A stretch of 64,000 nt of DNA. Origin: Luteitalea pratensis. GTDB lineage: Bacteria; Acidobacteriota; Vicinamibacteria; Vicinamibacterales; Vicinamibacteraceae. The notes below the pieces were generated by a model that was not told where the DNA came from, did no database searches, and worked only from the letters and a program-made list of their open reading frames with translations. The stretch covers positions 2,391,001 through 2,455,000 of the forward strand of contig NZ_CP015136.1 of assembly GCF_001618865.1 (NCBI RefSeq), given 5' to 3'. The position numbers were made by a program, and so were the translations under genes. How positions within the stretch are numbered: position 1 is the first letter of the stretch; each line of letters starts with the position of its first letter. Positions 1-8,664 of the stretch are shown in pieces.

Positions 1-229
1 CCCCGAACGGCACGTCGGCATCGACGGCGGTGAGGTGGAGGCCGTCTTCGGCGACGTAGAACAGGCTGGCGCGGATCTTCCCGGTCGCCTCGCCGCTGGC
101 GGCAGCGTCGGCGCGCGGCACTTCGACGGTGGCGGGCGCGAACCAGCGCGGCACCAGCACCACACCCACGATCCCGATCAACACGGCGGTCATCACGCCG
201 AGCAGCGCGACGACGACCGGTCGGCGCAT
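1..229 (-). CDS. GerMN-domain protein, N-terminal part (runs off the window)
   Basis: I translated this from the reverse strand: it starts MRRPVVVALLGVMTAVLIG, an N-terminal hydrophobic anchor or signal segment, and reaches a segment reading KIRASLFYVAEDGLHL before the window ends. That segment resembles the start of GerMN domains, found in spore-germination GerM and in exported proteins of many non-sporulating bacteria. The ATG shares one base with the TGA of the upstream amidase gene (TGATG arrangement), so the two are probably translationally coupled. An amidase followed by a GerMN protein fits a cell-envelope role. Only about 76 codons are visible, so the domain call rests on a short match and its role is not established. 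Confidence 0.7.
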   Translation of the reverse strand, partial: MRRPVVVALLGVMTAVLIGIVGVVLVPRWFAPATVEVPRADAAASGEATGKIRASLFYVAEDGLHLTAVDADVPFG

Positions 230-1836
230 CAGCGCGGGTCCTGCTGCAGTGTGGGCGCGCCGCCCACGCCCTCGGTCGAGGCCTTGAAGCGCACCACCGC
301 CGCGAGCAGGGCGTTGACGAGTTGCGACTGGTAGTCGGGGGCGTTCAGGCGCTTCTCCTCGGCGGGGTTGGTGATGAAGCCCGTCTCCACCAGGACTGCC
401 GGCATGTTGGCGCCGACGAGCACGCGGAATGGCGCCTGCTGGATGGCTCGCGGCGACATCGGCACGCGCGCGCGCATTTCCCCTTCGATGGTCTGGGCGA
501 GGCGGGCCGACTCGTTCAGATGCTGGGCCTGGGCCATTTCCCACAGGATCAGGTCGACCGCGCGTTCCCCGCCGCCGAGCGTCGGCAGCAGGGCCCCTGG
601 TTCGGCGGCGTTGCTGCGCACCGCCGTCCCGTACTCGCCGAGCGTCACGTAGAACACCTCGGCGCCGGTCACCGACGAACGCACCGACGCGTTGGCGTGA
701 ATGCTGATGAACAGGTCCGCCTTGTTGTTGTTGGCAAAAGCGGCGCGCGCATCGAGTGCGACGGTCTCATCGCCGCCGCGCGTCAGCAGGACGCGGATGC
801 CGAGGCGGGTCTCGATCGCGGCCCTGAGCTGGCGCGCGATCGACAACACGACGTTCTTCTCGAGGGTGCCCGAGGGACCTCGCGCGCCGGTTTCGGTGCC
901 GCCGTGTCCTGGGTCGATCACGATTGTGCGGACACCCGTCGACTCGGGCAGGAGCGGCGGCATCTCGGGGGCTGGCGCGACCGCACCGGGCGCGGTCGTC
1001 GTCGGCGGCGCGGTCGTCGACGGCGCGGTCGGCCCCGGGGCGGCCGGTGGCGGCGCATTGAGGATGTCGACCGTCAGGCGCAACTCGGTGCCTTCGCGCT
1101 GCTCGGCGGCGCGGTAGCTCGCAAACGGCCCCCCGAGCGTGAGTTCGACGGTCGATGGAGGCACCACCCGGCTGGACGCCACCAGCGGCGACGCACCGAT
1201 GTCCCCGAGATCGGCGTCCAGGGCGTCTGCGGCGAGGCGGATCAGCAGGCGGCCGTTCTCGTTGACGACCGTCTGTGGCACGGCGGGCGCAATCACGAAC
1301 GTGACGCGGGTGCCGTTGGGGAGCGGTTCGGCCCGGGCGGTGACGGCCGGAACGCTCAGCGACCCCATCACGATCAGCGACGACCGACGACGCACATCGA
1401 TGCGCGGGTTCGAGCCCGGGGCCAGCGCCCGCTCGATCAGCTCGATGGGCAGGAGCCACGCGGCACCCTGCCGGATCGGCGGTGCCGGCAGGCTGACGAC
1501 TCGTCCCTCGACCGAGGCGAGCCCCTGGGTCAGCGAGACCACCACGGTACGGGTGCCCATCGTGATCACGAGCCCCCCGGCCCGGTCCTCGCGGAGCACC
1601 AGCCCGAACAGGCCACTGAGGTCGGCGGCACTGATGTATTCGCGTCCGTTCGCGACCGAAATCGGCAGTGGCTGCGAGCCGGCCGAGGTGAGGACGGTCC
1701 ACACGCGGCGGGCCGGAGCCGGCTGGGCCGTAGCGGTCGAAGGGGGCTGGGCGCCCGCCACGGTCACGAGCAGCGTCGCAGAGGCAATCAGCAGGCCGGG
1801 CAGCCAGCGGCGGAGGCGAGTCACAGCCTCAATCAT
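229..1836 (-). CDS. N-acetylmuramoyl-L-alanine amidase (Amidase_3), exported
   Basis: This 535-residue protein should cleave the bond between N-acetylmuramic acid and L-alanine in peptidoglycan. A hydrophobic signal segment lies at about residues 10-29. Residues 45-260 are a beta-rich region like the stress-protein-type and AMIN wall-targeting domains of AmiC-like enzymes, followed by a Pro/Thr/Ala-rich linker at about 261-295. The catalytic Amidase_3 domain fills roughly 302-520. The expected zinc ligands are visible: His311 in DPGHGG, Glu326, His380 in SIHAN, and the late glutamate Glu484 in VETGF. It overlaps the next gene by one base. The enzyme class is secure; the substrate-targeting role of the N-terminal half is inference. 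Confidence 0.93.
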   Translation of the reverse strand: MIEAVTRLRRWLPGLLIASATLLVTVAGAQPPSTATAQPAPARRVWTVLTSAGSQPLPISVANGREYISAADLSGLFGLVLREDRAGGLVITMGTRTVVVSLTQGLASVEGRVVSLPAPPIRQGAAWLLPIELIERALAPGSNPRIDVRRRSSLIVMGSLSVPAVTARAEPLPNGTRVTFVIAPAVPQTVVNENGRLLIRLAADALDADLGDIGASPLVASSRVVPPSTVELTLGGPFASYRAAEQREGTELRLTVDILNAPPPAAPGPTAPSTTAPPTTTAPGAVAPAPEMPPLLPESTGVRTIVIDPGHGGTETGARGPSGTLEKNVVLSIARQLRAAIETRLGIRVLLTRGGDETVALDARAAFANNNKADLFISIHANASVRSSVTGAEVFYVTLGEYGTAVRSNAAEPGALLPTLGGGERAVDLILWEMAQAQHLNESARLAQTIEGEMRARVPMSPRAIQQAPFRVLVGANMPAVLVETGFITNPAEEKRLNAPDYQSQLVNALLAAVVRFKASTEGVGGAPTLQQDPR

Positions 1837-1889
1837 AGAAGGGGAATCGGCATTGGTGTACTACGCCGGGATTCAGGCTTCAGAGAAAT

Positions 1890-2010
1890 GCGGAATGCCG
1901 GAATGCCGGTATGTCGAGTGCAAGGCCGGGACACAGGTCCGCAGGCCGAAGGCCCATAGCCGATGGCCGATGACCGACGCCCAGGACCATGGCCGACGGC
2001 GAAGCGCCGG
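1890..2010. repeat. Intergenic period-8 then period-7 tandem array
   Basis: Between the amidase and the FAH gene, three 8-base units of the GAATGCCG type (1893-1916) are followed at about 1945-1993 by 7-base units of the GCCGATG/GCCGAAG type. Units differ by one or two bases but keep their spacing. No gene is visible here. Confidence 0.8.
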
Positions 2011-2011
2011 C

Positions 2012-2824
2012 CTACGCCAGGTCCCCTTCGAGGACAACGCGATTGGTCAGGGCGCCGATCTTCTCGATCTCGATCGTCACTTCGTCGCCCGGCGCCAGCC
2101 AGCGCGGTGGTGTGCGGGCCATGCCGACGCCCTCCGGCGTGCCCGTCAGGATCACCGTCCCTGGCACCAGCGTGGTACTGCCGCTGAGGAAGGCGATGAT
2201 TTCGCGGACGTTGAAAATCATGTCCGAGGTGTTCGAGTCCTGCACCACTTCGCCGTTGAGGCGCGTCTGTATGCGCAAGGCGTTCGGATCGGGGATGTCC
2301 TCCGGCGTCACCAGCGCCGGGCCGAGCGGCGCGAAGGTGTCGAAGGTCTTGCCGCGGCTCCACTGGCTGCCGCCGCGCTTGATCTGCCAGTCGCGCGCGC
2401 TCACGTCGTTGGCGCAGGTGTAGCCCAGCACGTAGTCGAGCGCATCGTCGGGGCTGACGTTCTTGCAGGCCTTGCCGATGACGACCGCGAGTTCGCATTC
2501 GTAGTCGACCTGCTCGCTGGCCAGGTGCCGCGGGATTTCGATGACGCCGCCGGGATGCTGTACCGTATTCGGGCCCTTCGCGAACACCACCGGCTGTTCG
2601 GGGATCTTCGCGCCGGTTTCCTCGGCATGCCGCCGGTAGTTCAGGCCGATGCACCAGATCATGGCCGGCGCGACGGGCGCCAGCCACTTGGCCACCGGCA
2701 CGTGCGCCTGCGTGGCCTTGAAGCCGTCGTAAGGATTGCCGGAGAGCAGGTGGTGGCTCCCCCTCTCGCCTTCGGTCACGTGGACCGTGAGGCCGTTCTC
2801 GGTCAGGCACCGCAGGATGCGCAT
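2012..2824 (-). CDS. Fumarylacetoacetate hydrolase (FAH) family protein
   Basis: This 270-residue protein belongs to the FAH superfamily, metal-dependent hydrolases, isomerases and decarboxylases acting on 2-oxo or diketo acids. Visible hallmarks are GLNYRRHAEETG near residue 60, the acidic pair in YECELAVVIGK and the aspartate in NDVSARDWQ (together the usual Mg/Mn site), and the C-terminal TGTPEGVGMARTPP. The length is typical for a single-domain member. I chose the ATG at 2824 because TATCAT lies exactly seven bases upstream and there is no Shine-Dalgarno sequence, consistent with a leaderless message; an ATG at 2833 is the alternative. The substrate cannot be read from sequence. The rhamnose genes nearby make 2,4-diketo-3-deoxy-L-rhamnonate hydrolysis conceivable, but the kinase/aldolase route present does not need it. 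Confidence 0.88.
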   Translation of the reverse strand: MRILRCLTENGLTVHVTEGERGSHHLLSGNPYDGFKATQAHVPVAKWLAPVAPAMIWCIGLNYRRHAEETGAKIPEQPVVFAKGPNTVQHPGGVIEIPRHLASEQVDYECELAVVIGKACKNVSPDDALDYVLGYTCANDVSARDWQIKRGGSQWSRGKTFDTFAPLGPALVTPEDIPDPNALRIQTRLNGEVVQDSNTSDMIFNVREIIAFLSGSTTLVPGTVILTGTPEGVGMARTPPRWLAPGDEVTIEIEKIGALTNRVVLEGDLA

Positions 2825-2842
2825 GGCGCACATGATACAGAG
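2825..2842. promoter_or_regulatory. 18-bp divergent promoter gap
   Basis: Only 18 bp separate the two divergent start codons. On the minus strand TATCAT (2837-2832) is followed by seven bases and the FAH ATG. On the plus strand CATGAT (2831-2836) is followed by six bases and the VOC-protein ATG. Both -10-like elements therefore overlap each other and would give leaderless transcripts. The promoter reading is inference; the spacing is read directly. Confidence 0.45.
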
Positions 2843-3784
2843 ATGCTGAGCGACGCGGAGTTCCTCGAACAGTTCGATGCCGGCACGCTGGACCTGGCCA
2901 GCTTCAACCACGAGGCCCACTTCCGCGCCGCGTGGTTGTGCCTGCGAGCGGCGCCCTTCCGCGACGCCGTCGGACGGCTGCGTCGCGGTCTCAAGCGCCT
3001 GGCGATCTCGGCTGGCCAGCCGCAGCGCTACCACGAGACGATCACGGTCGCCTACACCAGACTGATCCACCGCCAGATGCGACTCCTGAACGACCCGCCG
3101 TGGGAGGAATTCAAGGCGCGCTCGGCCGAGCTGCTCAAATCGGACCTCGCGGCCCTGCGCGCGCTGTACGGTTCGACGACCCTCGACTCGCCCGAGGCAC
3201 GCAAGACCTTCGTGCCACCCCCGGCCTGGAACATCGAGCCGGTCGAACGGTTCCTGCGTGAGTTCACTGCCTGGCAGGAAGACATCGACGCGCGTCAACC
3301 GGACGAGGTACCGGAGAACCCACCCGCCGGCGGCTGGACCGGGGCCGAGCGACGAGCCGCCGAGCCGGTGTGCGTGACCGCGGTGCTCGCGGTCGCCGAC
3401 GTCGAGCGCGCGGCGCACTGGTACGGCCATGCTTTCGGTTTCGACGCCGCGCCATTTCCGCAACGGCCGCCTTACCAGTTCGCGCTGCTGTCGCGTGGCG
3501 GTGCCGAGTTGATGCTGCGCGCGGCATCGAGCCCGGACGCGGTGCGACCCACGCCGGGCTGGGCGCTGTACGTGCGCCTGTCAGGCGGACGCATTCGCGA
3601 GCTCTACGCCAACCTGTCGGAGAGTTGCGAGATCGTCCGGCCGCTGCAACGCATGCCGTATCACGACGTGGAGTTCGAGGTCCGCGACCCCGACGGCTAC
3701 ATCGTCGTCGTCAGCGAGTGGATCGAGCGCGCCAGCGACATCCCGGACGCGCTCGGCGAAGACATCGGGGACTTTACTGCCTGA
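2843..3784 (+). CDS. Two-domain protein: unknown N-terminal domain plus glyoxalase/VOC domain
   Basis: The start at 2843 gives 313 residues. Residues 1-150 form a mostly helical domain (FNHEAHFRAAWLCLR near the start) that I do not assign to a named family. After a Pro/Gly-rich linker, residues about 175-300 read as a vicinal oxygen chelate domain: VTAVLAVADVERAAHWYGHAFGF at its start, a glutamate-ending FALLSRGGAELM segment, and HDVEFEVRDPDGYIVVVSEW at the end, typical of glyoxalase/bleomycin-resistance folds with metal-ligand positions. VOC proteins include dioxygenases, isomerases and antibiotic-binding proteins, so no reaction is proposed. It diverges from the FAH gene across only 18 bp. 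The stop codon runs directly into a GAACGCC repeat array. Confidence 0.8.
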   Translation: MLSDAEFLEQFDAGTLDLASFNHEAHFRAAWLCLRAAPFRDAVGRLRRGLKRLAISAGQPQRYHETITVAYTRLIHRQMRLLNDPPWEEFKARSAELLKSDLAALRALYGSTTLDSPEARKTFVPPPAWNIEPVERFLREFTAWQEDIDARQPDEVPENPPAGGWTGAERRAAEPVCVTAVLAVADVERAAHWYGHAFGFDAAPFPQRPPYQFALLSRGGAELMLRAASSPDAVRPTPGWALYVRLSGGRIRELYANLSESCEIVRPLQRMPYHDVEFEVRDPDGYIVVVSEWIERASDIPDALGEDIGDFTA

Positions 3785-4020
3785 CGAACGCCGAACGCCG
3801 AGCGCCGAACGCTGAACGCTGAACGCTGAGTCGCCGGTCGACCAAGGTCGACCGCTACACCACAGAGAGGCAGAGAGAAGTGTAGGCGTCGAGCTTGCTC
3901 GACGCGCAAGTCGACGCTTGAGCCCTGAGCCCTGAGCCCTGAGCCCTGAGCCCTGAGCCCTGAGACCTGAGACCTGAGCCCTGAGACCTGAGACCTTATG
4001 ACCTGAGCCGTAAGCCGTAC
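3785..4020. repeat. Period-7 arrays and two REP-like hairpins, running into the rhaB 3' end
   Basis: GAACGCC/GAACGCT units occupy 3785-3830. A hairpin CGGTCGACC-AA-GGTCGACCG ending in CTAC lies at 3835-3858, and GTAG-GCGTCGAGC-TT-GCTCGACGC at 3882-3905. A long run of GAGCCCT/GAGACCT units covers about 3916-4020 and crosses the rhaB stop codon (TAA, 3998-3996), so the last rhaB codons are written in repeat sequence. Confidence 0.85.
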
Positions 4021-5486
4021 GACGTGAAGCGTTCCGCGGCCTCGTCCCAGGGCTGGCGGCGGCGCGGTGTGAACTCCTCGGGCGGGAAGGCGGCGGCCAC
4101 CAGCGCGCGGGCGTCAGCCAGCGTCCGCACCGCGCCGAGCACCACCAACTGCATGACGACATTGCCGAGCGCGGTGGCCTCGACCGGGCCGGCGAGTACC
4201 CGGCACTGTGTCGCGTCGGCAGTCGCCTGGTTCAGGATCCGGTTGCGGGCGCCGCCGCCGATGACGCGGATCGTGTGGACCTCGCTGCCGGTGACCTCCG
4301 CCAGCGCCTCCACGCCACGCCTGTACGCCAGCGCGAGGCTGTCGATGACGACACGGGCGACGTCGGTGGCCGTTGCCGGTACCGGCTGATCGGTGCGTGC
4401 GCACCAGGCCTGGACGGCAGCGGCGTCAGGTGCCCGATGGAAGGCGATGTCGTCGGGGTCGATCACGGACTGGCAGACCGGCCGCTGCGCTGCGCCTTCG
4501 AGGACGTCCTCCACCGTGAACGTCTGCCCCTCGGCCCGCCATCCGCGAAGGCAACCCTCCAGCACCCACAGGCCGGTGATGTTGCGCAGCAGCCGCGTGG
4601 TGCCGGCCACGCCGCCTTCGTTGGTGAAGTTGTGCGCCAGTGCCGCCGGCGTCACGATGGGCGCATTTGTCTCCGTGCCGAGCAGCGACCATGTGCCCGA
4701 ACTGAGGAACGCGACGCCACCGCCTGACGGGACCGACGCGACGGCCGATCCGGTGTCGTGACAGGCGGGGGCAATCACCGGCACGCCGTCGAGCCGCGGC
4801 ATCCGGGCGACGCACGCCGGCAGGGGAGTCCCCAGGCGCGTGCCCGGTGCGATGATCGGCGCCAGCATCTGTGTCGGGATGTCGAGCGCCTGCAGCAGGC
4901 CCACGTCCCAGGTGCGGGTCCGCCAGTCCAGCATCTGCGTCGTTGTCGCGTTGGTGAACTCGACGCCGCGAGCGCCGGACAGCCAATGGTGCAGCAGGTC
5001 CGGCATTGTCAGCAGCGTCGCCGCGCGACGCAGGCGATCCGGCGCATCGCGCTGCTCGGCGACCAGTTGATACAGCGTGTTGAACGGCAGGAACTGGGTG
5101 CCCGTGCGCTCGTACAGCGCCGCGCGACCGACCTTCCCGACGACCGCGTCCATGACGCCGTCGGTGCGTCCGTCGCGGTAGTGGAAGGGCAGGCCCAGCA
5201 GGTCGCCCGCCCCGTCCAGCAAGGCGTAGTCGACGCCCCACGTGTCGATCCCGAGGCTGTCGAGGCGGCCTGTCGCCGCTGCCGTGCCGAAGCCCGCCAG
5301 GACCTCGTCGAACAGGCGCGGGGCATCCCAGTGCAGGCCGTCGGACTGCCTGGCCGCCGGTGTGGCGAAGCGACGGACCTCGATCAGCGCGAGCGTGCCC
5401 GCGGTGGTGTCCACCTCGGCCCGCATCACCCGTCCGCTCGTGGCGCCGAGATCACACGCGGCGATGCGCCAATGGCGGTTGCTCAC
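3996..5486 (-). CDS. rhaB: Rhamnulokinase
   Basis: This FGGY-family carbohydrate kinase (496 residues, the usual length) should phosphorylate L-rhamnulose at O-1 using ATP. The N-terminal phosphate-binding loop ACDLGATSGR lies at residues 10-19. The sugar-site segment GIDTWGVDYALLD is near residue 80, as in RhaB proteins, and ACHDTGSAVASVP near 245 carries the probable catalytic Asp. The C-terminal lobe has VIGGGARNRILNQATAD. It lies downstream of the rhamnose isomerase gene with a 4-base ATGA overlap, so both are translated from one message. The C-terminus (GLRLRS) is encoded by the edge of a heptamer array, so its last residues are probably not conserved. Confidence 0.95.
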   Translation of the reverse strand: MSNRHWRIAACDLGATSGRVMRAEVDTTAGTLALIEVRRFATPAARQSDGLHWDAPRLFDEVLAGFGTAAATGRLDSLGIDTWGVDYALLDGAGDLLGLPFHYRDGRTDGVMDAVVGKVGRAALYERTGTQFLPFNTLYQLVAEQRDAPDRLRRAATLLTMPDLLHHWLSGARGVEFTNATTTQMLDWRTRTWDVGLLQALDIPTQMLAPIIAPGTRLGTPLPACVARMPRLDGVPVIAPACHDTGSAVASVPSGGGVAFLSSGTWSLLGTETNAPIVTPAALAHNFTNEGGVAGTTRLLRNITGLWVLEGCLRGWRAEGQTFTVEDVLEGAAQRPVCQSVIDPDDIAFHRAPDAAAVQAWCARTDQPVPATATDVARVVIDSLALAYRRGVEALAEVTGSEVHTIRVIGGGARNRILNQATADATQCRVLAGPVEATALGNVVMQLVVLGAVRTLADARALVAAAFPPEEFTPRRRQPWDEAAERFTSYGLRLRS

Positions 5487-6667
5487 GCGTAGGAGGTGAC
5501 CGAGGAGAGGTTGCGGGCGCCACGCTCCCGCGTGATGGTCTCGAGGTAGCCGCTCTCGCGGAACGCCGCATACGGATCGGGAGGCAGGCCGTGCGCTTCG
5601 GCCCAGGCACGCACGAGCGGCCGGGTGTCGGTGGCGAACGCCTCGGTGAGGCAGCGCTCGGCCTGCACGAGATCACAGGCCGATTGGTGGACCGCCAGCG
5701 CGGCGCGATCGACGAGAGCAGCCTTGACCCAGAGTTCCTGGGCGGTGCGCACCGTTTGGATCATCGCCTCGATCTTGCCCTTCAGGTTGTGGCTCTGGTC
5801 GACCATGTACGCGAGGTCAGGAGGGTGTCCCTGTTCCCACGCCGCCTGCTGGATCTCGTGAAAGATGCGGAATACCTGGTACGGATCGATGGACCCGAGC
5901 GTCAGGTCGTCGTCGGCGTACTTGCGGTCGTTGAAATGGAAGCCGCCGAGCCGCTCCTCGTCGAGCAGCCACGCGACGATTTGTTCGATGTTCTGGCCCA
6001 GGTAGTGATGCCCCGTGTCGACAAGCACGAAGGCCTGCGCCCCGGCATCGCGCGCGAGCACGAGCGCCATCCCCCAGTCGGCGATGTCGGTGTGGTAAAA
6101 GGCCGGCTCGAACGGCTTGTACTCGACGAGGAGCCGCTGCGCCGGCGAGAGGCGTTCGTGCACCATGCCGAGCGCTTCGGCGAACCAGTGCTTGCGCTTG
6201 CGGATGTGCTGCGTGCCCGGGTAGTTGGACCCGTCGGCGAACCACAGCGAGACGTCGCGCACTCCCAGCTCACGGGCGATGTCCACGCTCTCGCGCAGGT
6301 GCGCGAGCGCCTCGGCGCGCACCGCCGGATCGGGGTTGCCCACCGAGCCGTGCTTGTAGCGCTGATCCTGGAAGAGGTTCGGGTTGATGGCGCCGGCGCG
6401 CACGCCGTGCTGTCGCTCGAGGGCCTGGACACGCGCGACGTCGCCGATGCCCCCCGGCAGGTCCCACAGCACGTGCAGGGCCAGCGACGGGCAGGCCCCC
6501 GTGAGCTGGTGCACCTGGGCGGCGTCGGCGAACTTCTCCTCGAGCGTCGTGGCCGCGGCGGCCTGCAGGAACTTGCCGAATCGCGTGCCGGTGTTGGCAA
6601 AGCCCCACGACGGCAGCTCGATGGCGAGCTGGTCGAGGGCGGCCGCGGCAATCTCCTCGTGCGACAT
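5483..6667 (-). CDS. rhaI: L-rhamnose isomerase (RhaI type)
   Basis: This 394-residue TIM-barrel sugar isomerase should interconvert L-rhamnose and L-rhamnulose in the cytoplasm with a divalent metal. It resembles the Pseudomonas/Bacillus RhaI type rather than E. coli RhaA. Visible segments are LLVEYKPFEPAFYHTD (metal-ligand glutamate), VDTGHHYLGQNIEQ (Asp and His), GGFHFNDRKYADDDL and VDQSHNLKGKIEAM. Upstream on its own strand GGAGAG lies a few bases before the ATG, so the message is led by a ribosome binding site. It is the first gene of the rhaI-rhaB pair, and the permease/aldolase genes are transcribed divergently across an array-filled gap. Confidence 0.95.
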   Translation of the reverse strand: MSHEEIAAAALDQLAIELPSWGFANTGTRFGKFLQAAAATTLEEKFADAAQVHQLTGACPSLALHVLWDLPGGIGDVARVQALERQHGVRAGAINPNLFQDQRYKHGSVGNPDPAVRAEALAHLRESVDIARELGVRDVSLWFADGSNYPGTQHIRKRKHWFAEALGMVHERLSPAQRLLVEYKPFEPAFYHTDIADWGMALVLARDAGAQAFVLVDTGHHYLGQNIEQIVAWLLDEERLGGFHFNDRKYADDDLTLGSIDPYQVFRIFHEIQQAAWEQGHPPDLAYMVDQSHNLKGKIEAMIQTVRTAQELWVKAALVDRAALAVHQSACDLVQAERCLTEAFATDTRPLVRAWAEAHGLPPDPYAAFRESGYLETITRERGARNLSSVTSYA

Positions 6668-6697
6668 GGTTTCTCTCCGGGGGGAAAGACTGTATCC

Positions 6698-6965
6698 CAG
6701 AAACGACTAACGCTTAACGCCTAACGCTTCATGCCTGATGCCTGGTGCCTCATGCCTCATGCCTGTCCGAAGGCCGATGGCCCGCGCAGGGAGCGCCGAT
6801 AGACGAAGGCCGACCATGCGAGGGAATGCCGGTACCCGGTACCCGGTACCCGTTGCCCGGTGCCCGGTGCAATCGGCGAATTCCGACTCCCGACTCCCGA
6901 CTCCCGAGGCCCAGACCCGAGGCCGACTCGCTTCCCGAAGGCCCAAGGCCGATGGCCGATGGCCA
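6698..6965. repeat. Chain of four period-7 array types in the rha divergent gap
   Basis: Between rhaI and the permease gene lie TAACGCC/TAACGCT units passing into ATGCCTG/ATGCCTC units (about 6703-6770), GGTACCC units (about 6829-6870), CGACTCC units (about 6887-6912) and GCCGATG/GCCCAAG units (about 6932-6965). Any regulatory site for the rhamnose genes has to lie in or between these arrays. Confidence 0.85.
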
Positions 6966-6971
6966 TCCGCG

Positions 6972-6984
6972 TATACTCCCGCCC
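6972..6984 (+). promoter_or_regulatory. Probable -10 element of a leaderless permease transcript
   Basis: TATACT at 6972-6977 is followed by seven bases and the ATG. There is no Shine-Dalgarno sequence and no clear -35 hexamer. The same spacing recurs before several other genes in this window. Confidence 0.45.
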
Positions 6985-8658
6985 ATGTCCACACCGTCGG
7001 CCGCCGAGCACTTCGATGCGCTCTACGAGTTCGACCGCGAACCGGTCACCGACGACCGCCTGCTCGGGCCCGGCTACTTCGCGGGTTCGCTGGCCGGCGA
7101 GCACGTGGCGGCCACCGAGTTCGTCATCGGCGTGATGTTCGTGAACTGGGGCGCCAGCGTCAGGGACATGTTCCTCGGGCTGGCCATCGGCAACGCGCTG
7201 GCGGTGCTGACCTGGACGCTCCTGTGCGCGCCCATCGCGGTGCAGACGCGGCTGACCCTCTACTGGTACCTGCGCAGCATCGGCGGGCCCTGGCTCACCG
7301 TCGTCTACAACGTGCTCAACGCCGTCCTGTTCTGCATCCTCGCCGGCTGCATGATCACCGTCTCGGCCAGTGCCGTCCGCATTCCGTTCGGCATCGCCCC
7401 CCAGGTCCACTGGTACCCGGACGACTGGGGCTTCGTGCTCGTCGTCATCGTCGTGGGCACCGTGGTGGTCGGCCTGGCCATGGCCGGCTTCAAGAAACTC
7501 GCGGCGTTCTCGAGTGTGTGTTCGCCGTGGATGTTCCTGATGTTCGTTGCGGGCGCGGTCGTGGCCTTGCCGCAGCTGGCGCAGCAGGCGGGCGTCGCCG
7601 GTCCGTCGGACTTCTTCACCATCGCCGAGCGCGTCGTGTGGACGGGGCGCACGCCGGATGGCAGCGCGCCGATGGGCTTCTGGCGCATCGCGGCCTTTGC
7701 CTGGATCTGTAACCTGGCGATGCACGGCGGACTGTCGGACATGGCCCTCTTCCGCTACGCAAAGCACAGCTGGTACGGCCTCATCACCGCCGTCGGCATG
7801 TTCTTCGGGCACTACGTGGCCTGGATTTGCGCGGGCATGATGGGCGCGGGCGCGGCGCTGCTGCTGCAGCAACCACTCGCGCGCCTGGATTCCGGCGCCG
7901 TGGCCTACACCACCATCGGGTGGGCCGGCATCTTCGCGGTCGTGGCCGCCGGCTGGACGACGTCCAATCCGACTCTCTACAGGGCGGGCCTCGCACTGCA
8001 GGCGATCACGCCGAACTGGTCACGCGCGCGCGTCACGCTGGTCGCCGGGGCGGCGACGACGGTGATTGCCTGCTTCCCGTTCGTCTTCACGCGCCTGCTC
8101 GATTTCGTCGGCCTCTATGGGTTGTTGCTCGCGCCAGCGGGTGCGGTCGTGCTCACCGAGCACTGGATCTTCCCGCGCATCGGGTTGACGCAGTACTGGG
8201 CCTACCACCAGGGCAAGGTCCTGAACTGGCCTGCGCTGGTCGCGTGGCTCGGCTCGATCGCCATCGGGTTGCTGCTCGAGCGTGCCGGTGTGCTGCACCT
8301 GTTCTACCTGTTCGTGCCCGTCTACCTGCTGACGATCGGGTCCTACATCGCACTCGCCTCGATTGCGGGGGCACGCGTCCCCGCACCACGAGGCACGTCG
8401 GGCATCCCCGGTATCGAGCGTCGCGGCATGGCGCCCGCGCCCGACTCGCCGCCGAAGAACTCGCCCGTCGGCCGGATCGCCGGCCTCGTCGCGGCGGCAG
8501 CCCTGGTGGCATGCGTGGTCCTGCCGTTCCGCATGCTCGGCCTGGACGCCGCCGCCGTCGTGGCGGCGCTGCCGTCCATGCAGTCGTGGCTGTTGGTAGC
8601 CACGCTGTCGTACCTGGTGGCTGGCACCGTATTCTATCTCTCCCGCTACGAGAGCTAG
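6985..8658 (+). CDS. NCS1-like membrane permease, putative rhamnose uptake
   Basis: This 557-residue integral membrane protein has about twelve hydrophobic segments. Its N-terminal soluble part is followed by a segment reading AATEFVIGVMFVNWG, and the helix spacing resembles purine-cytosine permease (NCS1) transporters. Its gene starts the plus-strand half of the rhamnose cluster and is followed 41 bases later by the aldolase gene, so the simplest reading is that it imports L-rhamnose or a rhamnoside. NCS1 carriers usually move nucleobases, so a sugar substrate is unproven and comes from context alone. The start at 6985 is chosen because TATACT lies seven bases upstream; in-frame codons further upstream run through repeat arrays. 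Confidence 0.78.
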   Translation: MSTPSAAEHFDALYEFDREPVTDDRLLGPGYFAGSLAGEHVAATEFVIGVMFVNWGASVRDMFLGLAIGNALAVLTWTLLCAPIAVQTRLTLYWYLRSIGGPWLTVVYNVLNAVLFCILAGCMITVSASAVRIPFGIAPQVHWYPDDWGFVLVVIVVGTVVVGLAMAGFKKLAAFSSVCSPWMFLMFVAGAVVALPQLAQQAGVAGPSDFFTIAERVVWTGRTPDGSAPMGFWRIAAFAWICNLAMHGGLSDMALFRYAKHSWYGLITAVGMFFGHYVAWICAGMMGAGAALLLQQPLARLDSGAVAYTTIGWAGIFAVVAAGWTTSNPTLYRAGLALQAITPNWSRARVTLVAGAATTVIACFPFVFTRLLDFVGLYGLLLAPAGAVVLTEHWIFPRIGLTQYWAYHQGKVLNWPALVAWLGSIAIGLLLERAGVLHLFYLFVPVYLLTIGSYIALASIAGARVPAPRGTSGIPGIERRGMAPAPDSPPKNSPVGRIAGLVAAAALVACVVLPFRMLGLDAAAVVAALPSMQSWLLVATLSYLVAGTVFYLSRYES

Positions 8659-8664
8659 GGGCGG

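Noticed and set aside
1139-2842. Long open frame running into the VOC protein from upstream
   Set aside because: It is antisense to the amidase and FAH genes and contains translated repeats; family similarity begins only after 2843.
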